The notes below the pieces were generated by a model, which was not told the origin of the DNA, ran no database searches, and was given only the letters and a program-made list of their open reading frames with translations. From Actinomortierella ambigua (lineage: Eukaryota; Mortierellomycota; Mortierellomycetes; Mortierellales; Mortierellaceae): DNA of 36,872 nt. Positions 12,701 to 21,904 of this stretch are shown piece by piece. The stretch spans positions 1-36,872 of the forward strand of contig JAAAJB010000353.1 of NCBI GenBank assembly GCA_016098155.1, given 5' to 3'. A program made the translations under genes and the position numbers. Every line of letters starts with the position of its first letter. The first letter of the stretch is position 1.

Positions 12701-13410
12701 CAGAGATGAGCGTCTGCATCTGAGAAAAACGCCCTTCTGACCAAGCCATTCGCACTGGGTAGCATTAGAGGTGGTGTACGGAGACTTGATGCCCTGTGCA
12801 GGTAGATCTCAGATCCTGTATAATTGTGGGTCTGAGTTTTAGAGTTTGCTGTCTTTTCTCACGTGGAATAGAGTTGACGCTTGGAAAGGCACTCCCGGTC
12901 TGGCGTTCAGTCATGCAGTATGTCGATACAGTACAAAAAGTGTGCTCCCCCCCAAACAGTCCATAGACGGGCAGAGAAAAGAAAATAAAAAACGGGTTCA
13001 AACAATTGATTGACAACCTGCACAAATGGTCGGATGGCTTTTTTCAAGTGCGTTCAAGTCTTCCTTAGTTCCTCTTTAACAAAAAATATGATCGGAAACA
13101 GACCCACCATTGGTTAATCTCATTCAAGATTGGTGTTCCGCCAGGTAGATCGAGGCTCAGCTCCCATGACCGACAACTCGTCGTACCTTGGAAAACATGT
13201 TACGACTTTGGACGTACATTTCTGGACTGCTATATAAGATCGCTCCCTGCACGTTTGTTTTGCTCGCCACCTCTTGGTCTTCCTCCCTTCTCCCGCACTA
13301 CCACCTTCCTTCTACCACCTTTCCCACCCATCCATCTCCCCTTCTCTCACTCGCTTGACCTCCTTCCCTTTCTCTCACTCGCCCCCCCTCCATACCTTTC
13401 CACTTCCACC
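9764..13410. other. 3.6-kb gene-poor interval
   Basis: I see no gene I can support. The interval begins with a poly-C run just after the RGS stop codon (near 9769-9784). It holds T/A homopolymers (for example T near 11725-11748), C/T-rich blocks near 10730-10920 and an AAC/ATA-rich stretch near 12350-12500. The ORFs of 90-210 codons are compositionally odd, lack recognisable domains and do not join through plausible splice sites. The last ~200 bases are the transporter promoter. A non-coding transcript cannot be excluded. Confidence 0.5.
13231..13238 (+). promoter_or_regulatory. TATA box of the siderophore transporter
   Basis: TATATAAG lies 180 bases before the start codon at 13411 and is followed by C/T-rich leader sequence, a typical arrangement for a TATA-driven fungal gene. 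I did not see a clear cluster of WGATAR iron-repressor (GATA factor) sites in the proximal 350 bases. Confidence 0.6.
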
Positions 13411-15406
13411 ATGGATCCTATCGATCATAAGACCCTTGAAGACGAGAGTTGGTCCGCCAGGGCCCTCGATCGCTCCAGATGGACCAGACGCGAGTTCATC
13501 GTCATGACGGTCTGCGTCCTCTTCGCAACCTACCTCTTCTCTGTCGACTACAACTTGAACTACATGGTCACCAACATGGCCACGGTGGCGTTCAGCTCGA
13601 CATCCTTGGCTGCTATTGCACCAACACTCACAAACATCCTGACGATCGTCTTGGTTCCCTTCTACGCCAAATTCTCGGATGTCATTGGTCGTGCCGAGGT
13701 GCTCTCTCTCGCCTTGCTGATCCAGGTTATTGGTTACATTATTGTCGCAACCTCGAACGGATTTGAGGTGTTGACTGTTGGTGGAATGATCGGCTCGATC
13801 GGCTCTACTGGCTTCAGCTGCTTGAAGGCTGTTATCATTGCTGGTAAGTGGGTGTGCTTGCGAGATTCGGGCGAGAGATTTTTTTTTAGCCAGGTGCAAA
13901 AAAAAAAAAAAAAAAAAAAAACTCCGACAGGTTATGGTGCTCTTTTCAGCCCTACCTTCGAATATCGATCTCACCATTATTCCTTTCTTGTTCTTTACCC
14001 ATTTCTGAGTATAGATGTGACGCCAGTGAAATACCGTGGAATTTTCCTCGGCCTTGTGGATCTCTGCAACGCCATCAACATCTGGGTTGGCCAAGCGTAC
14101 GTTCTGTGTTTTTTCTCTCTTTTCGCTGGCCTGGAAAACTGCATTGTGCATATTGATCCATTATGTTTTGGTAGCCGACATCTAACGCCCTCACAATTTT
14201 TTTCATCATCATTAACACTATTATTACTCTAGTCTTACGGATCATCTCGCTACGCCAACAACGTGGCGCCTGGGCTTGATCATTTGCACCATTCTCGTTG
14301 CAGTTGGCGCGATTGTGCTGATCGTTCCTCTGTGGTACCTCCAGCGCAAGGGTGAGAAGCAACTGGGCGAACGTCCTCGTCGCTCGTTCAGCTGGTTCTT
14401 GAAGCAGTTTGATTTCTTTGGCGCTATCCTCTTGGCTGCCACGCTTTCGCTGTTGTTCTTCCCTCTGATCACCGCCAAGACCTACGAGGGCAACTTTGCC
14501 AATCCCGTCGTCATTGGCTGTCTTTGCGCTGGTGCTGTCTGCCTGGTCGGTGTGCTCGTCTGGAACACAAAGTTCACCAGCAAGCCATTGCTGCCCAAGC
14601 GTATCTGGTCGGACCGCACGGTCATGGGTGCCATTTGCGGTAGCATTGTCAGTGGCATGATGGTTTCCATGAACTACACCTACTTTTACAACTACCTGGT
14701 CGCGACTCGCGATATCGACTATAGCAAGTCCTTCCTGCTCGCCCGCGGTTACCAGATGGCCTACTACATCATCGCCCCCATCACTGGCTGGCTCATGAAG
14801 CGGTTCTTGGCCGCTCGCCGCTTCATCTGGCTCGGTCTCATCATCCAGACCATCGGTACCGTTCTCATGATCCCCGCTCGTATGCCCGACTCCTCGGACG
14901 CCTTTGTCGTCATCTCGCAGGCCGTCGTCGGTTTGGGTGACGGTATGACCTCTCTCGCCTCCAACGTCGCGATCACGGGCTCGGTCCATCGTCGTGATTA
15001 TGCCATGGCCATCAGTGTCAACCAGATTATGAGCTCGATCATTGGCTCGATTGCCGGCACCATTGCAGGAAGTGTCTGGACTCAGGTTCTGCCACAGCGA
15101 CTGGCCCATCACATCGTGGGCGAGTACGACGAGTCCAAGATCATGAACGACCCTCTGTACGTCCGTACGCTTCCTCAACCTCAGTATTCACAGGCCGTGG
15201 CTGCTTATGCCGACGCTCAAAAGATTCTCTCCATCGTCTCTGCCTCGGTCGTTGTCATCGCCGGTATCTTCACGCTGATGATGAAGAAGGTCGATCTCAC
15301 GCTGGACCACGACGAGCAGGATGCCAAGTTTGCTGGCGAGGCCGCTACGGCAGACTCTGAGTCTGCTGACGAGAAGTACGAGACTGTAGATGAGAAGGCG
15401 AACTAA
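13411..15406 (+). CDS. siderophore-iron transporter, MFS/SIT family
   Basis: Predicted 562-residue plasma- or vesicle-membrane importer of ferric siderophores, driven by proton symport in known SIT/ARN members. Exons are 13411-13843, 14015-14096 and 14233-15406; joining them restores KAVIIADVTPVKYRG, matching the SIT signature around transmembrane helix 4 and the following loop. The second junction gives GQALTDHLATPTTWRLG. Later SIT hallmarks are GLGDGMTSLASNVAITGSV, an [S/G]xxWTxxLP segment (SVWTQVLPQRL) and the AYADAQKIL segment before the last helix, followed by a charged C-terminal tail. Many hydrophobic helices are visible, in keeping with the 14-helix topology. The start at 13411 (ACCATGG) follows a TATA box at 13231. 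Intron 1 is stop-free with a length divisible by three. Substrate siderophore is unknown. Confidence 0.9.
13844..14014 (+). other. intron 1 of the SIT gene, contains A24 run
   Basis: The intron has a GTAAGT donor and a TATAG acceptor. It is 171 bases long and has no stop codon in the reading frame, so retention would add 57 residues including a lysine run from 24 consecutive A (13898-13921). Earlier AG acceptors at 13930 and 13949 also exist, but the family consensus at the junction favours 14014. Confidence 0.8.
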
Positions 15407-16242
15407 GCACCTCCTTTGCTCTCGTAGTCTTTGGACATCCCTCCTCCCCTCCCCATCCATCACCCCTTGTATCTTTGGCATTTTAGCATATTCATCTTTA
15501 TTAATATAACATCACATTTATATAATATACTTCCTCCATGGTACAATCAGTGTGCTCTTTTACTAAACGCTCTTCATATTCCTGGCTTTGCAGTGCAATC
15601 ATAGCATCCATCCAAGTGACGATCCTTTTCATTTACGCACTCTACAATAAAAGTATCTTCAATCTACCGCTCGATATCCATGTCGGCGTCGCGTCTGGAT
15701 GGTATTCCGAACACGGAAATGAAACATCTCGAACAAAGGCCCCACGAAATCCTAGGATGAACTGTTCCAACGACCTGCACGTTGAACTGAACGACACGGG
15801 CAACAGCAGGTGACATTAGACCAATGGTCTTTTGTGACATGCGCTCTGGCGGAGGAAATTCTAGAACCCCTCTTGCTGTTGTTGTCATTGTCGTGGTCCA
15901 GAATCCCTCTAAGGAGGTAGGGAGTCGTAGCATTTTAATATCGGATATCAGCAGGTGACGCAGAAAGGGAACACAAAACAAGACGACCGTGCTGAACGTG
16001 CAATCCTCACCCAAAGCAAACCCCAATGGTTTGGCGAGCCAAGACTTCTAGTGCCAGAACCTCCCGAATACAGCTCACAATCGGGTTGCCCTTCATGTTC
16101 GGTTCTCGAAGACACTATGATCGGGAGTGCCTCGCCGCCCGCTCGTCGCCCAGGGCCATTCTAGCCCGGTTGTTCCAATGCGTGATGGCCCTCACTGACA
16201 ACGACGACGTCTCTGTTCAGTACGATTCCGTAAGCGCCTCGA
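15407..16242. other. SIT 3' flank and unassigned sequence
   Basis: An A/T-rich 3' flank with poly(A)-signal-like ATTAATATAACATC sequence runs to about 15530. The remainder has overlapping short ORFs on both strands (up to 120 codons) without domains, codon bias or splice signals that I can defend. No gene is called. Confidence 0.45.
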
Positions 16243-16451
16243 TCATTTTGCTCCACTCATGCTACTTTCATTGCCACCAGCACTAGCTTCAACTGGCACA
16301 CCCCCTTTAGCGTTGAACTGAGCTTGGTAACAGAGGTTGTTTCGCCTTCTAATCCCTCGTTGTCAGGACGAAATTCTAGATTGGCATCGTTCCAGGTCTT
16401 GCAAACGATGTAGATACCGCCATAGTTTGCAGAGACCGTGGCAAGTGTCAT
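16243..16451 (-). pseudogene. small ORF with an apparent one-base frameshift
   Basis: From the ATG at 16451 the minus strand reads MTLATVSANYGGIYIVCK and on through ETTSVTK, a plausible protein start, then becomes poor in that frame. A one-base change near 16320 moves to a frame reading AQFNAKGGVPVEASAGG and ending in MSGAK with a stop at 16243, which looks like a natural C-terminus. The total would be about 69 residues. I do not recognise the family. It could be a recently broken small gene, a sequencing error, or two unrelated chance frames. No homologue of it is seen elsewhere in the window. Confidence 0.35.
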
Positions 16452-16676
16452 GGTACGATATCAACCCTCCATAAATCTCGACGATGCGCTTTGTGACTGC
16501 TCTAAGTGGGCTCCTGAGGGTGGACCAGCAGGCATGACATGACTTTCAGATGCATTCACTTTCTACATGTCGTTTAGACCTACCCAAACCCCATCTATCA
16601 TCGAACTCATCAGCCTCATCCCTGTCTTCCCTTCGAACCCCTCAACCCTTGTTTTCCTTTTCCCTTTTCTACAACC

Positions 16677-16684
16677 ATAAATAG
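16677..16684 (+). promoter_or_regulatory. TATA-like box before the GCR1_C gene
   Basis: ATAAATAG lies 50 bases upstream of the ATG at 16727, after a C/T-rich tract. The spacing is short but allows a compact promoter. Low-information match. Confidence 0.4.
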
Positions 16685-16726
16685 ATACCTCTATTGGGCG
16701 CATTCGTTTTCTACTTCATTTTTGGT

Positions 16727-18085
16727 ATGAGTTCCTCACCCGCCTGGTTACCTTCCACCGTGCTGCCTAGTACGCCCCGAACCCGTTCATATCCTGTTAT
16801 CGCTGAAAAACCACTTCGAGTCAAGAAAGTGATGGCGGTTGTCCAGCCAAAAGGACGAGGACGAGGTAGAGGTTCGGCTGCTACTGGAGCCACCACCCTC
16901 GCAGTTGAACATCCGGCAGACACCTCGACGTTTCCAGGTAGCAACACTCCCTTTGTCAAAGATACAGTCCGTGAAGCAGCAGCCACCACGGGTTCCACTA
17001 GCTCCTCCCCCTTCATGTCTCCCGATGCCCCCAAGGCCCCAAAGTCCAGAATTTCGGCCAAAATTTCTGGCACAATCGGCCGTGCTCCTCTTCTTGAAGT
17101 CTCTGACACAGATGTGACGAGCAACAGCAAAAGACCAAAGAGGGTGACAACCAAGAGGGCTACGGGCTCTTTGGCCTTCTCGGACGACGAGTCGGATCAG
17201 GATTCTGTTACGAGACCGACCAAGATGGTCCAGCGGTTTCAAGGACCTGGCGGTTCCACAGTCCGTCGTCCCCCCATGCACCAAAAGAGGCAGAGTCAGC
17301 CTCCAATGACCGCTCCTGAAATCATCTCTGCAAGTGTTCCCATTGACGGCCCTGCTCTCATTGAGGCCCTAGCCACACAGCATATCGCTTTCAACAGGGC
17401 TGTGGAGGCCATGGTAGCCAGGCACCAAAAGCAGCTCGAGCAGCGGGAAGAGCGATTCAAAGCGCGAATCGAAGCGCAAAGCAAAGCGCAGGAAGCCCGT
17501 ATCAAAGCGCAGGAAGCCCGTATCAATGATTTGTTAAAGCCGCTTCAGGAAACATGTGAGAAGACGCAACAGATCTATTGCCCACAGTGCCTTCAACCCC
17601 CTCAGTATCTTCACCCCAATCCTCTCCATCAGCACTATTCGACGCACCAACACCACCACGTTTCACAAGGGTATCAATACCTCTATCCTCAACTCATCCA
17701 GCATCATGCCCCACAACAACAAGAACAGGAACAGGAACAAGAAAAAGAACAAGGACAAGAACAAGAACAACCGCCATCACCACCACCACCACAAAAGCCG
17801 TTTCATCACGCCATGCACCCAGACAAATTTGGATGGACCCTTAGGAACGCGTGGGAGGAATTCCATGGTCCAGTTACCCGTTCCTATGCAGAGTCATACA
17901 AGACGTGGTCCGAGAGTGAGAAAAAGCAATACAGACGCAGGAAGCAGCTTATTGAGTTGATCAAGAAAAAGGCATTGGAGGAAGTGCGAACCATTGACTC
18001 TATCCTTGACGTCAATGACTACAGAGGCATGAGTCTCAATGCTGTAAGAGAGCTCCTGAAGTCCGAAGGCAGTAAAGCAGAGTGA
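16727..18085 (+). CDS. coiled-coil protein with C-terminal GCR1_C-like domain
   Basis: Single-exon 452-residue protein. Near the N-terminus is an RG repeat (PKGRGRGRGS, about 42-51), then basic patches (KRPKRVTTKR) resembling nuclear signals. Residues ~211-282 form a Glu/Lys/Arg/Ala-rich coiled coil with a doubled KAQEARI repeat. A His/Gln-rich stretch follows, then an EQ-repeat and polyproline (~330-356). The C-terminal ~75 residues carry WEEFHGP, a second W in KTWSE and the basic YRRRKQLIELI motif, matching the GCR1_C family pattern (WxEW..G ... W ... YxRRKxIIxxI), a DNA-binding fold also found at the C-terminus of fungal Crypton recombinases. A nuclear DNA-binding role is inferred. The start is taken at the first ATG after the TATA-like box. 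AATAAA at 18116 is a likely poly(A) signal. Confidence 0.8.
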   Translation: MSSSPAWLPSTVLPSTPRTRSYPVIAEKPLRVKKVMAVVQPKGRGRGRGSAATGATTLAVEHPADTSTFPGSNTPFVKDTVREAAATTGSTSSSPFMSPDAPKAPKSRISAKISGTIGRAPLLEVSDTDVTSNSKRPKRVTTKRATGSLAFSDDESDQDSVTRPTKMVQRFQGPGGSTVRRPPMHQKRQSQPPMTAPEIISASVPIDGPALIEALATQHIAFNRAVEAMVARHQKQLEQREERFKARIEAQSKAQEARIKAQEARINDLLKPLQETCEKTQQIYCPQCLQPPQYLHPNPLHQHYSTHQHHHVSQGYQYLYPQLIQHHAPQQQEQEQEQEKEQGQEQEQPPSPPPPQKPFHHAMHPDKFGWTLRNAWEEFHGPVTRSYAESYKTWSESEKKQYRRRKQLIELIKKKALEEVRTIDSILDVNDYRGMSLNAVRELLKSEGSKAE

Positions 18086-19214
18086 CCCAAAGCTAAATAT
18101 TTAACATGAGTGCCAAATAAACAGCGTTCATAGTTTCTAATACAACAGTGCAGTGAAGAATAGCATTGAGATGAGGTGTCATGTCACTAGCATTGAGAAA
18201 TGGCCATTTTTGGACCCTATCTAACCAAGTGCTGTTGTGCAAAAGACTTCGGAATTTGGCCATAATACATGATCTGATTTTACACCACACAGTTCACTCT
18301 CACAGTTTCTGATGAGAGGTTGCTGGCCTACTTGAACTGCACGATATGGAGTGTCTATGCCGAGTTTCCCCACAAAATAACTACACTGACCGAACTGATA
18401 ATCGCCACCTCTTGGGTTGCTGATGGGGAAGCAGCGAGAGACCGACGGCAGAGGCGCTCACTTATGCACGAGCAGTGAATGAGAAGAAATCCCTGTGCGT
18501 CCTGAGGCCTCTCGGAAAGAGAAGGGACACATACGTGGTATTGTACTTAAGTATACGCTGCCACATATTGATACATATGAATACGTACTCATATCAACTA
18601 TTGCTGAAAAAAAAAAAAAGGCGTGTGATGTACCGATGGGTAAGACGTAAAATACGTGCTTTGGTAGAAGTCGCATCTCTACATATGGAGGTTTCTCTCC
18701 GATTTCTCCCCGATTTTCTACGAGGCTCTGAATCCATTTTTGGCAGGCAGCTTGCATTTGATTCTCGTGTTCTCCGATTCGGAGGGTGTTCGGTGGGTGC
18801 GCGTTCCACAATGGAGTCCCTTCGGTTCTGCAACAGCCGTTGATGGGGTCCACAAGACGGCCACATCCATCGTGTTGCTGCTAACGCCCACAGCTCGGCC
18901 TATGCCAAATCAATCTGAATGTATTGCTCATTTTTAACCACAGTGGCATATCATAAATAGGCTTATGAGTCAACAGAAACGACCTCGTTATGTGAAACCC
19001 CCTTCTGATCTTGTTGGCAAAGCCGTCTGGTTGTAACGATTCATTTGTAGATGTGCTGTTGCTATGGGAACAAAGGTTGTGTGCTTTCTACTGAAATGCG
19101 ATGAGGAGGGTGATTGTGCAACTGAGGGGGGAGGGACAACAAACATTTGGTAGTCGTCAGTGTGATGCCTTTGGTGAATAACGGTCGCTATGTTGTAACC
19201 AGACTGAGAAATTA
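18086..19214. other. intergenic between GCR1_C gene and accessory island
   Basis: No gene is supported. It begins with the 3' flank of the GCR1_C gene (AATAAA at 18116) and contains an A13 run near 18606. One copy of a dispersed ~190-base repeat (18735-18930) is annotated separately. ORFs here are short and unmatched. Confidence 0.5.
18735..18930. repeat. dispersed repeat, copy 1
   Basis: This segment aligns in the same orientation with 29875-30050, in the shared promoter region of the two Sel1 kinases. The best-matched core is CTCGTGTTCTCCGATTCGGAGG against TTCGTGTTCTCTGATACAGAGG, and both copies contain a GGCCA[CT]AT block about 110 bases further on. By eye the match is roughly 65-70 percent with small gaps. 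Plus-strand translations both begin MAGSLxLxxVFSD[ST]E; minus-strand translations share an EHENQ segment. Nature unknown: mobile-element fragment or relic of a gene piece. Confidence 0.5.
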
Positions 19215-19241
19215 GGGGAAGTATCCCGCCCTCACCAAGGA
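19215..19241 (+). repeat. 27-bp direct repeat, left
   Basis: The 27 bases beginning GGGGAAGTATCCCGCCCT match 25133-25159 at 25 of 27 positions in the same orientation. The two copies lie just outside the left end of unit A and the right end of unit B, so they bracket the tandem pair. Confidence 0.75.
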
Positions 19242-19251
19242 AGTCCCCCCT

Positions 19252-19761
19252 TCAACTCCTAGCCATATTTGGAAAGAGGTCTACTCCCCCTCCCCCATCA
19301 TCCTCCCCATCGACACGAGAGTAGCCGCGGGAAGCTACCTCGGGCGCTGTTGAACGGGCGGGTCTGGCGACTGCAAAGAGCTGAATGTAGCTGCCCGATT
19401 GACCTCCAATGCCGGCCAGCAAACTAAAGGCCTCGAGACCATTATCGTTGGCTGTGGGGGCCGCCCTAACCTGGGACCTCTGTATCTGTGAGGGCGATGG
19501 CGGATTAAGAGTAGGAGGGACAGGCTGCCGCACTGCATCTTTTCTTTTTCCCTTTATGGCGAAGGGGTAGAGGGAAGGTATCGATTTGTCGTTTGTAGTT
19601 GGAGTTGCGTAAAATCTATTGGTTTTCACTCGCACGTAGAGCTGCGTTTGCGGGGTGTGGAGAAGGTCCTCACTGGTACACAAATGCTTCACAATCGCCT
19701 TCGAGCATCTCTCATGAGCAACCGGACCTTTGCGATAGACTACAACATAAGAAATGGTCAC
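19252..19761 (-). pseudogene. decayed ORF beside effector A, no ATG
   Basis: An open minus-strand frame of ~169 codons lacks an ATG and has no domain I recognise. Its part reading AAPTANDNGLEAFSLLAGIGG is conserved in unit B as AAPTANNNSIEAFSFLTG, after which unit B needs a one-base correction to continue with GYIEFFEAV and GYSCVGW against GYIQLFAVA and GYSRVDG here. The substitutions look protein-like, which suggests an ancestral coding gene downstream of the effector gene. Here the homology ends near 19303 and the frame runs into unrelated low-complexity sequence. Best read as a fragment; it might still be transcribed as effector 3' flank. Confidence 0.4.
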
Positions 19762-19796
19762 GGATTGAAAAGGCGCCGCCCAAAAAAACGATGGGA

Positions 19797-19802
19797 TTTA
19801 TT
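19797..19802 (-). terminator. poly(A) signal of effector gene A
   Basis: AATAAA on the minus strand lies about 100 bases after the effector A stop codon, within a block conserved in unit B (AATAAA at 22929-22934). Confidence 0.55.
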
Positions 19803-19899
19803 CCTTGCTTATTTATAGTTACTTATTCGTGATTTCATAGTGGAGGGAAGGAAAGATAGAAGGATTGAATTGGTGCAAGGACAAGGGGCTGTAGATGAA

Positions 19900-20556
19900 T
19901 TAGCTGCTCGATGTAGTAATCCAGCCGTTCTCGTAGAGAGGTTTTCCGTTCTTAGCTGCCGGGAAGAACACGGGTTGGTCAAATTTGTCGGTGTGGAAGG
20001 GTGCCTTATAGCCACTTGTGTAAAGATTGAGAGAGCCAGTGCAATACCATCCAGGTACGATCATACAAATTCGCTTGGACTCGCCATCCTTGAATTCAGT
20101 ACCGTACGCGACAGCCTCCCCGTCAGCTCGACTGAAGCTGTACTTGTCCAAGCCCTGAGGGATGGAAGGAAGGCGCGAAAACCTCCTAGCGGGACTAGGA
20201 GGTTTGATGTGTGAACCGCTCACGTTAAGGCCGTGCACTTTCCCTGACCTCGACTTGTATGGGGAACGGTCGATGCCACCCAAGATAAATTCGGCCGAAG
20301 GCTTGCATTGGGAAAAAGCGGCGCTAAAACGGTAGGTTCCTTGTTCAGTCAGGCTTTTGGCAATCTCCGGGAACATCTCCTTGGCGATCGTGCCATTGAT
20401 TGCCATGTTTTCAATCTTCTCGTCCGGAACATAAGGCAGCCTGGACTGGAAGAACTCGGCCACGGCCTTACAGCGGATTTCGTCGGTAGACTGCGCTCTG
20501 ACAGCAACACTGACGAGCATAGCGCATGCAGAAAGAAGGAGGGCTGGCTTCACCAT
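19900..20556 (-). CDS. secreted four-cysteine protein A (effector-like)
   Basis: Intact 218-residue ORF. Residues 1-21 form a clean signal peptide (basic Lys3, hydrophobic core, VRA cleavage context), so the product is probably secreted. The mature part has four cysteines (29, 84, 164, 172), suggesting two disulphides, and a possible N-glycosylation site (NGT). It is paralogous to the protein at 23069-23716: the shared marks are MVKPAL..SACA.LVSVAV, AEMF/KEMF, FSA.F..C.PS, a C......GW.CT.SL.L motif and FFPAA....W. I do not recognise a family. The ATG at 20556 is preceded by a conserved 5'UTR intron (20565-20656) and a TATA box (20753). Secretion, small size and duplication are typical of effectors or antimicrobial proteins, but function is inferred only. 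Confidence 0.8.
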   Translation of the reverse strand: MVKPALLLSACAMLVSVAVRAQSTDEIRCKAVAEFFQSRLPYVPDEKIENMAINGTIAKEMFPEIAKSLTEQGTYRFSAAFSQCKPSAEFILGGIDRSPYKSRSGKVHGLNVSGSHIKPPSPARRFSRLPSIPQGLDKYSFSRADGEAVAYGTEFKDGESKRICMIVPGWYCTGSLNLYTSGYKAPFHTDKFDQPVFFPAAKNGKPLYENGWITTSSS

Positions 20557-20564
20557 TTGGAGGT

Positions 20565-20656
20565 CTACATTGGATGTAAATGGCTAGATTGAGTAACGCT
20601 CCTCGTTTGAATATCCTAAGAGAGAAACCATGTGCTGAGTTTCCTGGGGATGTTAC
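20565..20656 (-). other. 5'UTR intron of effector gene A
   Basis: On the minus strand AAG|GTAACA begins at 20656 and AATGTAG ends at 20565, nine bases before the ATG. The paralogue has the same donor (GTAACA) and acceptor (AATGTAG) 91 bases apart at 23726-23816, so the splice pair has survived the divergence of the units. Confidence 0.65.
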
Positions 20657-20752
20657 CTTGTGTTGGGAAGTGGGATGATTGAGATGTCTGAAGTGAAGGT
20701 GCAGGAGCGGTTGATGGATAAAAAGAAAAATCTTCAGGGGGATGGAATGAAC

Positions 20753-20761
20753 CTTTATAAG
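20753..20761 (-). promoter_or_regulatory. TATA box of effector gene A
   Basis: CTTATAAAG on the minus strand lies about 100 bases upstream of the 5'UTR intron donor. The identical nonamer occurs at the matching place before the paralogue (23914-23922). Confidence 0.65.
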
Positions 20762-21039
20762 AAATTTCGCACACAAGATATCTTCGTGCCTAAGCTATAG
20801 TTAGCGATGCCGCTCTGATGTCACGACAATATCCTTGTAAGAATAGAGGTAGCTCCCTATATCTGCGAAGAAGTTGAGCTCTGCACCGTGGTTGTCTGTC
20901 AGATGATACACCAGCAACGCTGCATGAAAAAATTTCCACCTGACAACATACCGTTGGACACCATGCAAAACTTGTACATACTTTCAATCCAATGCCGCTT
21001 TCGCCCTACTTACCACTACTAATATCATCAGCGATCCAT

Positions 21040-21215
21040 CAGACGTCATTCACGAGCGACTGTACACAACTCGACATGAACAGAGCATGTAAACGCTCAT
21101 TGATATCCAAGCCTTTGAAAAGTTTTCTTCGATTCTCTCAATTTTTCAAATTCCTTTCCCACAGCTAAAAGTTCCGATAAAAGTTAAAATTCACACATGT
21201 GACCCGTGTCAACTC
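21040..21215 (-). pseudogene. decayed ORF upstream of effector A
   Basis: The minus strand encodes VGKEFEKLRESKKTF and, after a one-base frame change, FKGLDINERLHALFMSSC and VQSLVNDV before a stop. Unit B reads MGKKVKDSAKTIFKGSDIHK then VQSLVRDVSYIAEYYNSG in one frame (24128-24553). The parallel shows a coding ancestor that is broken here by an indel and a stop. Family not recognised. Confidence 0.4.
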
Positions 21216-21513
21216 TGGCCTCACCTTCCTGTTGTGCCAAGGGATGGTCTGGTTCCCAGTTATTTCCCCTAACAACTACGCATCGGAAGCTATACAACAG
21301 AGGGGTCATGAAATGTTGAAACGTAGCTCATCCCATTTGGTAAGCGAAGCTACTCTTGCTTGTGATACCCTTGACGGCAGGTGATATTCGTCCAGTACTG
21401 TACACGAATCGCTATGGAATCCAGTTGAAGCAAAAATACGCCAAATGCTTTTGCTGGACTTCATGTGGCGGCTTAGCATGGGATGCTGTGATCTCGTCTA
21501 AGCCTTTGAGGTA

Positions 21514-21677
21514 CGTATTGTCGTTTTCATCTTTTTTTACTGCTGGAAGTCGTTATTTCGGGATTAGTTCTTGCCTATTAGGGCTAGATCATACGGGGGG
21601 GGGGCAGCCCTCATAGGAGCCCAAAGCACGATTTACTCGCTCCAAATAAGATAAAAATGCGTGAAAAGGACAATACG
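21514..21677 (+). mobile_element. MITE-like element, copy 1 (TA-flanked)
   Basis: 164 bases flanked by TA (21512-21513 and 21678-21679). Terminal inverted repeats begin CGTATTGTCGTTTTCA and, on the other strand, CGTATTGTCCTTTTCA. It has no coding capacity. A second copy in reverse orientation lies at 21727-21904. Unit B has gagg-TA-tggtgct at the matching site (near 24677), a single TA as expected of an empty site. TA duplication points to a Tc1/mariner-type transposase in trans. Confidence 0.65.
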
Positions 21678-21726
21678 TACAATGCAGTAAGACCAGACTG
21701 CAAAGCCCTGATAAATGTGTACACTA

Positions 21727-21904
21727 CGTAATTTAACAAAAAAAAAGGGGGTGTGTGTATCGGTTTTATACAATTTTTTTAGAGTACAGAAATCGCGTTT
21801 TAGGCCCCCTATTTGGGTTGCCTTCCGTATGATCTAACCCAACAGGCAAAAAATACTGGTGGAATAGCAACATCGAGCAGTAAAAAGGCGAAAAGAACAA
21901 TACG
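21727..21904 (-). mobile_element. MITE-like element, copy 2, inverted
   Basis: Read on the minus strand from 21904 it matches copy 1 along its length: CGTATTGTTCTTTTC, then TTTTTACTGCT, TTGCCT, TTAGATCATACGG, GGGGCCTAAAACGCGATTT. TA flanks it at 21725-21726 and 21905-21906. Its left terminus is eroded (CGTAATTTAAC). In unit B this position holds only about 25 bases between the corresponding TAs. Confidence 0.6.

Noticed and set aside
12283..12723. 146-codon plus-strand ORF
   Set aside because: Asn/Thr runs come from AAC and ATA repeats; no domain and no conserved partner in the window.
14075..15178. 367-codon minus-strand ORF over the transporter
   Set aside because: It is antisense to well-conserved SIT transmembrane sequence and has no domain of its own.
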